From assembly GCA_025612375.1 (NCBI GenBank), contig JAAXKN010000005.1:1-64000 (forward strand): 64,000 bases of DNA, given 5' to 3'. Made by a program: the position numbers and the translations under genes. The stretch's first letter is position 1, and every line of letters starts with the position of its first letter. This stretch comes from Ignavibacteria bacterium. GTDB lineage: Bacteria; Bacteroidota; Ignavibacteria; Ignavibacteriales; SURF-24. Positions 18,511 through 26,985 of the stretch are shown in pieces. A model generated the notes under the pieces. That model ran no database searches, was not told where the DNA came from, and was given only the letters and a program-made list of their open reading frames with translations.

Positions 18511-20070
18511 ATGGCAATTGAGGAAAAACTCCAGGAATTAACCGAAATGCGCGACAAAGCCCGCTTAGGCGGCGGCGAGAAGCGCATTGAGTCTCAGCAC
18601 CGCAAGGGCAAGTTTACGGCACGCGAAAGAATAGATATGCTTCTGGATGAAGGCAGCTTTGAGGAGTTCGATATGTTCGTCTCTCACAGGTGCATCGACT
18701 TCGGGCTGGAAGGACAGGATTATCTTTCAGACGGTGTTGTTACAGGCTATGGTACAATTGACGGACGTCTGGTATATGTATTTTCGCAGGACTTTACGGT
18801 CTTCGGCGGAAGCCTGTCGGAAATGTACGCAATGAAGATCTGCAAGGTGATGGATAAGGCAATGAAGGTAGGAGCCCCTGTAATCGGCATTAACGATTCT
18901 GGTGGCGCAAGAATTCAGGAAGGCGTTAAGAGCCTTGGAGGCTATGCCGACATATTCGAGCGCAACATCCTGGCCTCCGGAGTTATTCCTCAAATCTCCG
19001 CCATTTTTGGCCCCTGCGCAGGAGGCGCCGTGTACTCCCCTGCTCTTACAGACTTCACGATCATGACAAAGGATACGAGCTACATGTTTGTTACCGGTCC
19101 CAAGGTTGTGAAGACTGTTACAGGCGAGACCGTTACAGAAGAGGAATTAGGCGGCGCCGCCGTGCACGGAAGCAAGTCGGGCGTTACTCACTTTGTTGCC
19201 GACGATGAGCAGGAAGGAATACTTCTTATAAGGAAGATCTTAAGCTATATGCCGCAGAATAACCTTGAAGATCCCCCTCTGAGTCCGTGCGACGACCCGA
19301 TAGACAGGATTGAAGACCAGCTTAATGAAATAGTGCCTGACAACGCAAACAAACCGTACGACATAAAAGACGTAATACATCTGATTGTGGATTACAATGA
19401 ATTTGTTGAAGTCCAGCGCCATTACGCACCAAACATCATAGTAGGCTTTGCCCGTTTTAACGGAATGCCTGTAGGTATTGTTGCAAACCAGCCCAACTAT
19501 CTGGCCGGTGTGCTCGATATTAACGCATCCAGGAAGGCCGCACGTTTTGTACGCTTCTGCGATGCCTTCAACATCCCGATTGTAACGCTTGTTGACGTGC
19601 CGGGCTTCCTTCCCGGAACGGCGCAGGAGTACGGCGGCATTATTATTCACGGAGCAAAGCTTCTTTACGCATACGGCGAGGCTACAGTGCCAAAGGTTAC
19701 CGTTATACTCAGAAAAGCCTACGGCGGAGCATACGACGTAATGAGCTCAAAGCACTTAAGAGGCGACATCAATTACGCGTGGCCGACGGCTGAAATTGCA
19801 GTCATGGGTCCCAAAGGCGCAATTGAAATCCTTCATAACAGGGAGCTCCAGGAAATTACAGACGAGCAGAAACGCGTTGAATTCCTCAAACAGAAAGAAG
19901 AGGAATACAGGAATAAATTTGCATCCCCATATGTTGCGGCAAAATACGGCTATATTGATGACGTAATTGAACCGCGCAACACGCGCTTCCGCATAATAAG
20001 GGCTCTGCAGTCGCTTGCGACAAAGAAGGACGTTAATCCTCCAAAGAAACATTCCAACTTACCATTGTAG
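18511..20070 (+). CDS. mmdA: Methylmalonyl-CoA decarboxylase alpha subunit (carboxyltransferase; PccB-like)
   Basis: 519 aa with the double crotonase fold of acyl-CoA carboxyltransferases. The N half has [19 protein letters not shown] and [12 protein letters not shown]; the C half has [18 protein letters not shown] and [11 protein letters not shown]. The family includes both propionyl-CoA carboxylase beta and the decarboxylase alpha subunit, which sequence alone separates poorly. The neighbours decide: there is no biotin carboxylase gene, while biotin carrier, OadB-type sodium pump subunits and small membrane subunits follow. The enzyme therefore most likely transfers CO2 from methylmalonyl-CoA to the biotin carrier, giving propionyl-CoA. 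Its start has GGGAGA upstream. Confidence 0.88.
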   Translation: MAIEEKLQELTEMRDKARLGGGEKRIESQHRKGKFTARERIDMLLDEGSFEEFDMFVSHRCIDFGLEGQDYLSDGVVTGYGTIDGRLVYVFSQDFTVFGGSLSEMYAMKICKVMDKAMKVGAPVIGINDSGGARIQEGVKSLGGYADIFERNILASGVIPQISAIFGPCAGGAVYSPALTDFTIMTKDTSYMFVTGPKVVKTVTGETVTEEELGGAAVHGSKSGVTHFVADDEQEGILLIRKILSYMPQNNLEDPPLSPCDDPIDRIEDQLNEIVPDNANKPYDIKDVIHLIVDYNEFVEVQRHYAPNIIVGFARFNGMPVGIVANQPNYLAGVLDINASRKAARFVRFCDAFNIPIVTLVDVPGFLPGTAQEYGGIIIHGAKLLYAYGEATVPKVTVILRKAYGGAYDVMSSKHLRGDINYAWPTAEIAVMGPKGAIEILHNRELQEITDEQKRVEFLKQKEEEYRNKFASPYVAAKYGYIDDVIEPRNTRFRIIRALQSLATKKDVNPPKKHSNLPL

Positions 20071-20077
20071 AGGATGT

Positions 20078-20350
20078 ATGTTAAGCATATTTAAGAAAAT
20101 ATTCCCGGGCAATAATGGGTCTTCCACTCTGAAGCAGCACGACGGAATGGAAGAGATGCAGGTTCTTCAGAAGGAAGCCAACAGCCTTGGGGTGGAAGGA
20201 GAAGTCTATGCGGCAATAGGCATGGCACTGCATATGTACCTTCAGGACATTCACGATTATGAAAAGATGGTGCTTACAATGCAGAGGGTTATGAGGCCTT
20301 ATTCCCCATGGAGTTCAAAGATTTACGGGCTGCGCCAGTGGCCCAGATAA
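20078..20350 (+). CDS. Small soluble subunit of the sodium-pumping decarboxylase (OadG C-terminal/epsilon-like)
   Basis: 90 aa starting at ATG 20078, where AGGA lies just upstream (the frame is open from 20015 but the first part overlaps mmdA). It has no membrane segment. The middle is a short helix-forming stretch (VYAAIGMALHMYLQDIHD) and the end is RPYSPWSSKIYGLRQW, a Pro-Trp-rich tail like the cytosolic C-terminal tail of OadG/MmdD subunits and of the epsilon subunit of Veillonella-type enzymes, which bind the carboxyltransferase. Between mmdA and mmdC it is probably the peripheral assembly subunit. Function is inferred from context and motif, not from a close match. Confidence 0.65.
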   Translation: MLSIFKKIFPGNNGSSTLKQHDGMEEMQVLQKEANSLGVEGEVYAAIGMALHMYLQDIHDYEKMVLTMQRVMRPYSPWSSKIYGLRQWPR

Positions 20351-20404
20351 TAAACTGAAATCTGACAAATTACCAAAAACAGCACAAAAATACGGCATAA
20401 TAAA

Positions 20405-20848
20405 ATGAAAAAGTTCAGATTTAAAATTAACGCCAACCAGTATGACGTCGATATTGTAAATGTCGAGGATAACGTTGCTGAAGTTGTCGTCAACGGCACT
20501 ACGTACCACGTGGAAGTTGAACAGAAGATCCAGACTACAAAGACTCCAACACTCGTGCGTTCGAAGGCAGAGCCTTCGACGGATATACACAAGTCTGTAG
20601 CCCGCACAAGCAATCCTTCCACACCGAAAGGCACAGGAACAATTAAGAGTCCCCTGCCCGGAACGGTTCTGAAGATACACGTAAAGGAAGGCGACTTTGT
20701 AAAGATAGGCGACAGGCTCATGACGCTTGAGGCAATGAAAATGGAAAACAACATTAACTCCGATAAGGAAGGCCTTATTAAAGCAATTAAGGTCACCGAA
20801 AGGGATTCCGTACTGGAAGGCGACGTTTTAATGGAAATCGGAAGCTGA
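20405..20848 (+). CDS. mmdC: Biotin carboxyl carrier protein of methylmalonyl-CoA decarboxylase
   Basis: 147 aa. The C-terminal half (about 78-147) is a biotinyl domain with IKSPLPGTVLKI and the biotin-accepting Lys112 in EAMKMEN. The N-terminal part is a small beta domain (KKFRFKINANQYDVDIV) joined by a Pro/Thr/Ser-rich flexible linker, as usual for swinging carriers. It shuttles carboxyl groups from the alpha subunit to the membrane beta subunit. A weak ribosome site precedes the ATG. It lies 54 bases after the small subunit gene. Confidence 0.92.
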   Translation: MKKFRFKINANQYDVDIVNVEDNVAEVVVNGTTYHVEVEQKIQTTKTPTLVRSKAEPSTDIHKSVARTSNPSTPKGTGTIKSPLPGTVLKIHVKEGDFVKIGDRLMTLEAMKMENNINSDKEGLIKAIKVTERDSVLEGDVLMEIGS

Positions 20849-20863
20849 CAGCAGGCAAAAGCT

Positions 20864-20983
20864 ATGAATGCAGTAATAATGCAGACCTTATACATGTACG
20901 GCATAGCAGCGGTAATATCGTTTTTTGTCGCATTTATTATTAAAATGATATTCGTGTCGATAAGGATCTTTAAGAAAAATTAG
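20864..20983 (+). CDS. 39-aa single-pass membrane subunit (OadG/MmdD-like stub)
   Basis: A short gene beginning at ATG 20864, 15 bases after mmdC stops, and ending at TAG 20983. The product is MNAVIMQTLYMYG followed by a hydrophobic segment, IAAVISFFVAFIIKMIFV, and a basic end, SIRIFKKN. It has the one-helix-then-positive-tail design of the N-terminal part of OadG/MmdD gamma/delta subunits but no cytosolic tail. Together with the 90-aa gene at 20078 it may represent a split small subunit. Support is position, size and topology only. Confidence 0.6.
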   Translation: MNAVIMQTLYMYGIAAVISFFVAFIIKMIFVSIRIFKKN

Positions 20984-21042
20984 CATAAACTTAACTGAGG
21001 CCTTTGAACAGGCGGACTCTTCTTAATCAGTGTGACAAAAAA

Positions 21043-22263
21043 ATGGGAATTCAGAATATATTAAATCTCTTTCAGGGTATAGCCACTCTGGCGGCTTCAG
21101 ATCCGAAGATAATAATTGCAAGGATAAGCCTTATTTTCTTAGGGATGCTCCTTGTTTATCTAGGTAAAAGAGAAATTCTTGAACCCTTGCTCATGATACC
21201 AATGGGTCTGGGCATGTCTGCAATTAACGCAGGAGTGCTTTTCTTCAGCAACGGGCAGCAGGGGAACCTTTTTGTCGATCCGCTAATTACAGATCCCAAG
21301 GCTCTGCTTGACATACTGCAGATTGACTTTCTTCAGCCTATTTATACGCTTACATTCAGCAACGGGCTGATTGCATGTTTTGTTTTTATGGGCATAGGTG
21401 TTCTTCTGGACGTTGGGTTTTTACTTGCGCGTCCGTTTTTAAGCATGTTTCTTGCATTGTGCGCAGAACTTGGCACATTTGCAACAATTCCAATCGCTAA
21501 AGCACTGGGCCTCAGTCTGAATGACGCCGCCTCTATTGCCATGGTAGGAGGAGCAGATGGGCCCATGGTGCTTTTTACTTCTCTTAGCCTTTCAAAAGAT
21601 CTTTTTGTACCTATTACTGTAGTAGCTTATCTTTATCTCGGGCTTACGTACGGGGGCTACCCGTATTTAATTAAGCTGATGGTGCCAAAGAAGCTGAGGG
21701 CAATAAAGATGCCCCCGAAGAAAGCCTCACGCGCCGTCACCTCGGGAGAAAAGATGGCCTTTGCAGCGGTTGTAAATACGGTTTTGTGCCTTCTCTTCCC
21801 CGTTGCCGCCCCGCTGTTTGTTTCACTTTTCCTGGGCGTTGCAATAAGGGAGTCGGGTCTTAAGCATTTCATAGATTTTATAGGGGGCCCGCTCCTCTAC
21901 GGATCAACATTCTTCTTAGGGTTCCTGCTTGGAGTGCTTTGTGAAGCTCATTTAATACTTAATCCCAAGGTTTTAATTCTTCTTGTTCTCGGCATAATTG
22001 CCCTTCTTCTCTCCGGAATAGGAGGCATATTAGGGGGCTATATAATGTACTTTATCACCAGAGGCAAGTTTAATCCTGTAATAGGCATTGCAGGAGTCAG
22101 CTGCGTGCCGACAACAGCCAAGGTGGCACAGAAATCCGTCAACGAGGTAAACCCCGAAGCGCTCATCCTGCCAGAGGCAATTGGCGCAAACATTTGCGGG
22201 GTTATAACTACGGCAATTATAGCAGGTATATACATAACGCTGATTCCTGCGTTCCTGAAATAA
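21043..22263 (+). CDS. Divergent OadB/MmdB-type sodium-pump beta subunit
   Basis: 406 aa with about ten membrane segments. The ADGP motif carries the key Asp172 (GGADGPM), the Tyr 26 residues later is present (AYLY), and a late NPVIG-IAGVS motif begins at Asn344, so residues linked to Na+ and biotin handling in OadB are mostly kept. Differences from the second copy at 23594 include DGPM for DGPT, GGYPY where PPI/PPV is usual, and Lys360 where OadB has a conserved Arg. I prefer ATG 21043; a TTG at 21004 is in frame with GAGG nearby and would add 13 polar residues. It follows mmdC and the 39-aa subunit, so it is probably co-transcribed with them. Confidence 0.82.
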   Translation: MGIQNILNLFQGIATLAASDPKIIIARISLIFLGMLLVYLGKREILEPLLMIPMGLGMSAINAGVLFFSNGQQGNLFVDPLITDPKALLDILQIDFLQPIYTLTFSNGLIACFVFMGIGVLLDVGFLLARPFLSMFLALCAELGTFATIPIAKALGLSLNDAASIAMVGGADGPMVLFTSLSLSKDLFVPITVVAYLYLGLTYGGYPYLIKLMVPKKLRAIKMPPKKASRAVTSGEKMAFAAVVNTVLCLLFPVAAPLFVSLFLGVAIRESGLKHFIDFIGGPLLYGSTFFLGFLLGVLCEAHLILNPKVLILLVLGIIALLLSGIGGILGGYIMYFITRGKFNPVIGIAGVSCVPTTAKVAQKSVNEVNPEALILPEAIGANICGVITTAIIAGIYITLIPAFLK

Positions 22264-22275
22264 GTTGCATACATA

Positions 22276-22303
22276 AAGCCCCGGCGTTCTTTCGTCCGGG
22301 CTT
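22276..22303 (+). terminator. Hairpin at the end of the first decarboxylase gene block
   Basis: AAGCCCCGG pairs with CCGGGCTT (one bulge) across an 11-base loop, 13 bases after the divergent beta subunit stop codon. No T run follows. It separates the first block from the leader of the TerC-type gene. Confidence 0.5.
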
Positions 22304-22335
22304 AGAATCAGAGCATTTTAACATAAACGTTCCTT

Positions 22336-22480
22336 CAGGCAGAAATGAGTGGTAATAATGCTTCTTCACTTAATAAATAGTACCGTTTCAAACAGCGCCA
22401 TTTCAGTTTTCAATAAAAACCGGGAACAGTTTGGAATTAGTTCCAGCCCAAAGGGGACTCATTTCTCATCTTTATGCCTG
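22336..22480 (+). promoter_or_regulatory. Candidate structured leader upstream of the TerC-type gene
   Basis: The 333-bp gap 22264-22596 has no gene. AGAAATGAGT (22341-22350) and ACTCATTTCT (22457-22466) are perfect 10-base complements. The stem can continue with CAGGC (22336-22340) and GCCTG (22476-22480) across a one-sided bulge, and an inner hairpin TGGAA-TTAG-TTCCA lies near 22432-22445. This is the shape expected of an RNA with a long closing stem. It does not carry the conserved core of the yybP-ykoY manganese riboswitch that often precedes TerC/Alx genes, so it may be something else or chance. Confidence 0.35.
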
Positions 22481-22596
22481 CATATGTTTATACTGAATGC
22501 TGCCCGTCTGCTCAACAGGGTTCCCTGAGACTGATGTAAGAAAGGAAATGAACTATTTTCATGAAAATTCGATTTTGTAACTAATGGAGAATTATA

Positions 22597-23532
22597 ATGA
22601 CAATTGAAATGATATTCTGGGCGGCATTTGTGCTCGTCTTTATTATAGTCTTTACGGTGGATATGTTTGTCACCGACCACAGAAATGGGTCCATAGGCAT
22701 AAAGCAGGCTCTAAGCTGGACAGCCGTATGGATCTCGGTTGCACTCTTATACGGAGCTGCAATATACTTTTTTTATCCGGGAGGAAACGAGAAAGCCACG
22801 GCATTTGTGGCAGGGTACCTTACCGAGTACTCACTTTCTGTTGACAACCTATTCGTCTTTATTATGATCTTCTCTGCCATGGCAATAAGCCAGAAGAACC
22901 AGCCCAGAATGCTTAAAATTGGTATTCTGCTTTCAATAATCCTGAGGATACTCTTTATTTTATTCGGAGTAGGCCTTCTGCATACATTCCACTGGCTTAT
23001 TTATGTATTCGGCGTTGTGCTCCTTTTTACGGCCTATAAAATGGCCTTTGCCGGCGACGAAGAGATCGATCCGAACAATAATTTCTTCTACAAGAAAGTT
23101 TCAAAATATCTGCCTATTGAGAATAACCCGGATTCACATCATTTCTTTATAAGAAAGAAAGGTATAATCCATGCAACTCCGCTTTTTCTGATCTTTATTC
23201 TTATAGGTACTACAGACATAGTCTTCGCCCTGGATTCCATTCCGGCAATTCTAGGCATTACAACAGATTCATTTTTAGTAATTACCTCTAACGTTTTTGC
23301 AGTACTGGGGCTCATTTCCCTCTTCTTTGCCCTTGAAGGAATAATGCACATATTCAGGTACTTAAAGCAGGGTGTTGCAGTTATACTCTTGTTTGTGGGC
23401 ATTAAGATGATCATCTCGGGATGGATTCAGATTCCGATTAGTTTCTCTCTTCTTTTTATCGTTTTAACCCTGAGCGCTTCAATACTTATGTCGGTTATTA
23501 TTAAACCCAAAGAAGCAAAGGCTGTTGAATAA
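22597..23532 (+). CDS. TerC/Alx-family integral membrane protein
   Basis: 311 aa with about eight or nine membrane segments. The TerC family signature is clear: an early charged pair in TEYSLSVDNLFVF and the second copy in IGTTDIVFALDSIPAILG. Family members export Mn2+ or other metals, or load metal onto exported proteins (Alx, MeeF/MeeY, plant TerC). TGGAGA precedes the ATG. The gene lies in the same direction between the two beta subunits of the decarboxylase cluster, with an unusually long leader, so it may be regulated separately. Substrate is not predictable from sequence alone. Confidence 0.9.
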   Translation: MTIEMIFWAAFVLVFIIVFTVDMFVTDHRNGSIGIKQALSWTAVWISVALLYGAAIYFFYPGGNEKATAFVAGYLTEYSLSVDNLFVFIMIFSAMAISQKNQPRMLKIGILLSIILRILFILFGVGLLHTFHWLIYVFGVVLLFTAYKMAFAGDEEIDPNNNFFYKKVSKYLPIENNPDSHHFFIRKKGIIHATPLFLIFILIGTTDIVFALDSIPAILGITTDSFLVITSNVFAVLGLISLFFALEGIMHIFRYLKQGVAVILLFVGIKMIISGWIQIPISFSLLFIVLTLSASILMSVIIKPKEAKAVE

Positions 23533-23593
23533 GCCCGGTTATGAAATTTTATTTTGGTCTAATTCTTTTTTCAGTATTTAGGAGATCTTTATT

Positions 23594-24712
23594 ATGAGTT
23601 CTTTATTCGTCGGGCTGATGTCCATCACGTGGCAGCAGATTGTCATGATCGGAGTAGGCAGCCTGCTGATATACCTGGCAATTGCAAAAGAATATGAGCC
23701 TTCACTCTTATTGCCAATAGGTTTTGGAGCAATACTTGCAAATATCCCCCTTTCTGCCGCAATTACGCACGGAGGGGAAAAAGGGGTACTTAACATATTT
23801 TTTGATGCGGGTATACTTACAGAAATATTCCCTCTTCTTATCTTTGTTGCCGTAGGCGCAATGATAGACTTTTCGCCGCTTCTAAAGAAGCCTTACCTGC
23901 TCTTATTCGGCGCAGCGGCACAGTTTGGTATTTTCTTTACAATGATGGTTGCAACACTCTTCGGCTTCTCACTGAAGGAAGCAGCCTCAATAGGCATCAT
24001 TGGAGCAGCTGACGGGCCGACGTCGATTTATGTAGCCACAAAGTTCGCCAAGGAGCTCCTGGGGCCGATCTCGGTTGCGGCATATTCATACATGGCGCTG
24101 GTGCCGATAATTCAGCCTCCTGTAATCAGGGCCCTTACAACAAAAAGTGAAAGAAAGATCAGGATGGAAAGCCACGCCAAAAGCGTCTCTAAAACAGTGC
24201 TTATCTGCTTCCCGATTATAATTACAATTTTTGCCGGAATCATTGCTCCTTCATCGGCAGCACTGATCGGATTTCTGATGTTTGGAAACCTTATCCGCGA
24301 ATGCGGAGTCTTAAATAAACTTTCTCTTTCGGCGCAGAATGAGCTGGCAAGCCTGGTTACAATTCTCCTTGGAATTACAATTGCCTGCACGATGACCGCC
24401 GAAAGATTCCTACAGCCCCAGACGCTCATTATTATTGCCCTGGGACTTGTTGCCTTTATTTTCGATACCGCGGGCGGAGTCCTCTTTGCCAAGTTCCTTA
24501 ACCTCTTCTTAAAGAAAAAAATGAACCCCATGATAGGCGCCGCGGGCATTTCGGCCTTCCCTATGTCTGCACGCGTAATACATAATATGGGTCAGGCAGA
24601 GGATCAGTTTAATTTTCTGCTTATGCATGCCGTAAGCGCAAACGTTGCCGGCCAGATAGGCTCTGTAGTTGCAGGCGGCCTTATTCTGGCATTAGTCGGC
24701 TCAATGCTGTAA
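23594..24712 (+). CDS. mmdB: Sodium-pumping decarboxylase beta subunit (MmdB/OadB type, canonical)
   Basis: 372 aa and about nine membrane segments. All residues reported as important in OadB have counterparts: Asp140 in GAADGPTSIY, a Tyr 26 residues later in AYSYMALVPIIQPPV, and Asn311, Gly315, Ser320 and Arg327 in NPMIGAAGISAFPMSAR. It decarboxylates carboxybiotin and exports Na+. AGGAGA stands 8 bases before the ATG. It is separated from mmdA/mmdC by the TerC gene and is paired with a 61-aa OadG-like protein. It could serve the methylmalonyl-CoA enzyme or another biotin-dependent decarboxylase whose alpha subunit is elsewhere. Confidence 0.9.
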   Translation: MSSLFVGLMSITWQQIVMIGVGSLLIYLAIAKEYEPSLLLPIGFGAILANIPLSAAITHGGEKGVLNIFFDAGILTEIFPLLIFVAVGAMIDFSPLLKKPYLLLFGAAAQFGIFFTMMVATLFGFSLKEAASIGIIGAADGPTSIYVATKFAKELLGPISVAAYSYMALVPIIQPPVIRALTTKSERKIRMESHAKSVSKTVLICFPIIITIFAGIIAPSSAALIGFLMFGNLIRECGVLNKLSLSAQNELASLVTILLGITIACTMTAERFLQPQTLIIIALGLVAFIFDTAGGVLFAKFLNLFLKKKMNPMIGAAGISAFPMSARVIHNMGQAEDQFNFLLMHAVSANVAGQIGSVVAGGLILALVGSML

Positions 24713-24725
24713 AAAGGAGTATAAA

Positions 24726-24911
24726 ATGATCAGTCAGCAGGCATTTAACAACTTCTGGAACGCCCTTGTTATTACGGGGCAGGGAATGTCAGGAATATTC
24801 ATATTTATGGGACTCTTTTATATTGCAATCAAACTGCTGGATAAACTGTTCCCGTATGAAGAAGAAAAAATCGGGAAGGGAGCCGAAAAGGAGACTGAAA
24901 AGGTTGCATAG
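24726..24911 (+). CDS. OadG/MmdD-like small membrane subunit, 61 aa
   Basis: One membrane segment (MSGIFIFMGLFYIAIKLLDK) is preceded by a short polar N-terminus and followed by a charged Glu/Lys-rich tail. This is the topology of the gamma (OadG) or delta (MmdD) subunit that holds the alpha and beta subunits together. AAGGAG lies 6 bases before the ATG, and the gene is 13 bases after mmdB, so the two are co-translated. It lacks the longer Pro-rich tail seen in many OadG proteins. Confidence 0.75.
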   Translation: MISQQAFNNFWNALVITGQGMSGIFIFMGLFYIAIKLLDKLFPYEEEKIGKGAEKETEKVA

Positions 24912-24930
24912 GAATAAGTGAGCAATTCCG

Positions 24931-24955
24931 GGCACACACGCATCTAGTGTGTGCC
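24931..24955. terminator. Hairpin between convergent decarboxylase and TerB-like genes
   Basis: GGCACACAC and GTGTGTGCC form a perfect 9-bp stem with a 7-base loop, touching the stop codon of the minus-strand TerB-like gene. A T-rich stretch follows about 10 bases later on the plus strand. Confidence 0.6.
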
Positions 24956-25434
24956 TAAAGCTCCTTCTTTTTTTTCATCTCATCCAGAACACCAAGCTTG
25001 GCGCTGAGGATCTCCCTGGTGTCGAAACCCAGGTTATAGCCTATACTTTTCATCATCTTGTCTTCGTACCTGTCCAGAAGCTCATCAATAAAAACAAGCC
25101 GCCACAGGTTTTCCAGTATATCGAATTTTTCTTTCCTGTTAAAACTATTTTTGACCAGTGAAGTATATTCATAAATGCTGCTGCTTTTTTTAACCGAGTT
25201 CTCGGCCAGCAGCATCAGCTCCTGAACGTATTCAGGTTCAATCTTGAATGTGGACCTCATAACAGAGACAATCTTTGCCCTTTCACCGGCGTCAAAATTA
25301 TTGTCGGCGTTTGCAATCTCGAGGAACAGAGCGCATGTGGCAATCTGGATCCTCTTTATATAATTCAGATCCTCCGGGTTTTCACTCTCTTCAGGTACGT
25401 TCCCAATTGTAAATAATTCTTTAAGAAACATCAT
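24955..25434 (-). CDS. TerB-like (tellurite-resistance B family) protein
   Basis: 159 aa, all-helical and soluble. The repeated acidic pattern typical of TerB-like domains is visible: ALFLEIANADNNFDAGER in the first helix pair and VFIDELLDRYEDKMM in the second. TerB-type domains bind divalent metal and associate with membrane stress complexes that include TerC. Here it is convergent with the TerC-containing cluster rather than in an operon with it, so a functional link is only suggestive. Confidence 0.78.
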   Translation of the reverse strand: MMFLKELFTIGNVPEESENPEDLNYIKRIQIATCALFLEIANADNNFDAGERAKIVSVMRSTFKIEPEYVQELMLLAENSVKKSSSIYEYTSLVKNSFNRKEKFDILENLWRLVFIDELLDRYEDKMMKSIGYNLGFDTREILSAKLGVLDEMKKKKEL

Positions 25435-25503
25435 ATTTCTTATCCCGGGATGTGTTATTCATGTATAAAAATAAATAAATCCTTTATTTATGCAAAGGGC
25501 AAA

Positions 25504-26838
25504 CTAGCTGCCGGAGGCGCCGCTTTGTGAAGCCTCAGCGGCATACCCTTTCTCTGTTGTATCCACCCAGCTGGCAAGCACAATGTCGCCGGTTACATTA
25601 ACCACTGTGCGCGACATGTCAAGCAGGCGGTCCACGCCCAGGATTATGCCTATTCCCTCTGCCGGGACGCCTATTGTCTGAAGAACCATTACAACCATAG
25701 GAAGTGACCCGCCCGGCACTCCTGCCGTACCGACGCCGGCCAGGATGGACAGGAGCACCACCATGAGTTGCTGCCCGAGGCCTAAGTCAATTCCGTAGAA
25801 CTGTGCCAGGAAAAGCACCGTAATCCCCTCATAAAGTGCCGTCCCGTTCTGGTTTGCCGTGGAGCCCACGGTTAAGACAAAGTTTGTAATGTCTTTATCC
25901 AGCTTCAGCTTGCCAATTGCTACACGGATTGAGGTTGGAAGCGTGGCGTTTGAAGAGCTGGTGGAGAAGGCGGTGACCAGGACTTCCGTTATATTCTTAA
26001 AGAAATGCACCGGGCTTTTCTTGGCGGCATATTTAATTATGAAACCATAGGTAAAGAGGAGGTGGATTGTAAGAGCCCCCATTACTACGAGCACATACTT
26101 TAAGAGCATTGATATTATCTGGAAGCCCAGCTGTGAGGCGGTTGAAAATATGAGCGCCGCCACGCCGTAGGGCGCAAGCTTCATTGCAAAATCAATTATT
26201 TTCATTACGACGTCGTAGACGCCCTGCATCGTTTTTGTCAGGTACTCCATGCGTTCCGGACGGCAGCGCGTCATGGCGATGCCGAAGATGAGGGCAAAGA
26301 ACATGATGGATAAAAGTCCCCCGCCCTGGTAATTAGGGTCGAATGCGCTTACAATTTCCACGAACGGGTTCCGGGGTATTATATCCACAAGTATCTGGAG
26401 GAAAGTTTTGGATTCCCGTGCAGAGGTGACAATGCCCGAGACAGCCTGGTTATTGTTCAGTGTCTGCATTAGAAGGTCGCGGCTTGTGCCTGAGATCCCC
26501 GCACCCGGCCGTACAAGGTTTACCAGGGAAATTCCGATAAGGACTGAAAGCGCCGTTATGATGACCGTAAAGAAAAGCGATTTAACGCCGACGCGCCCAA
26601 TTTTATGCACGTCGCTGAAATCTGCCACGCCAAGGACAATTGCAGTAAATATGAGAGGAATAATGATCATAAAGATCAGTCTTAAGAAAACCTGTCCCAA
26701 AGGATATGAGACATTTGAAACGATCCACTGAATTTCGGGGCTGCCGTTGAAGAAAATATTGCACAGGAGTCCAGCCAGGAGGCCAACCGCTAACCCGATA
26801 AAAATTTTAACGTGAAGTGAAAGTTTTCCTCTTTTCAT
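25504..26838 (-). CDS. Dicarboxylate/amino acid:cation symporter (DAACS, GltP/DctA family)
   Basis: 444 aa, eight membrane segments plus two re-entrant hairpins. Hallmarks are the serine-rich loop SSSNATLPTS, the cation/substrate motif NQNGTALYE (usually NMDGT), AGVPGG, and the terminal DRLLDMSRTVVNVTGD. It imports C4-dicarboxylates or acidic amino acids with Na+ or H+. The family places an Asp in the last motif that fits aspartate, glutamate or succinate. It may deliver succinate to the methylmalonyl-CoA module nearby, which is inference from location only. It is divergent from the ROK gene across a 147-bp gap. Confidence 0.92.
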   Translation of the reverse strand: MKRGKLSLHVKIFIGLAVGLLAGLLCNIFFNGSPEIQWIVSNVSYPLGQVFLRLIFMIIIPLIFTAIVLGVADFSDVHKIGRVGVKSLFFTVIITALSVLIGISLVNLVRPGAGISGTSRDLLMQTLNNNQAVSGIVTSARESKTFLQILVDIIPRNPFVEIVSAFDPNYQGGGLLSIMFFALIFGIAMTRCRPERMEYLTKTMQGVYDVVMKIIDFAMKLAPYGVAALIFSTASQLGFQIISMLLKYVLVVMGALTIHLLFTYGFIIKYAAKKSPVHFFKNITEVLVTAFSTSSSNATLPTSIRVAIGKLKLDKDITNFVLTVGSTANQNGTALYEGITVLFLAQFYGIDLGLGQQLMVVLLSILAGVGTAGVPGGSLPMVVMVLQTIGVPAEGIGIILGVDRLLDMSRTVVNVTGDIVLASWVDTTEKGYAAEASQSGASGS

Positions 26839-26985
26839 TCTGCCGCCGGTTTTATTAACAGGTTAAAGAATATACTAATTTTAGACTGAACAAGTTAGTG
26901 AAATAAATGTTAATTTTCCCTTGCCTTTTTTAAGGTTTAAGCGCTTATTTTTGCCATAAATAATTAAAACTAATCAGGAGATAAA

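Noticed and set aside
18511-20070. Reading this as propionyl-CoA carboxylase beta of a biosynthetic carboxylase
   Set aside because: No biotin carboxylase gene is nearby, while OadB-type pump subunits and a separate biotin carrier are.
21004-21042. TTG start for the divergent beta subunit
   Set aside because: It would add 13 polar residues before the first helix; ATG 21043 fits the family start better, although GAGG near the TTG leaves some doubt.
22440-22530. yybP-ykoY manganese riboswitch before the TerC gene
   Set aside because: AAAGGGGA is present, but the conserved GGGGAGUAG and the later CGUCA/GCAAGACC parts are not.
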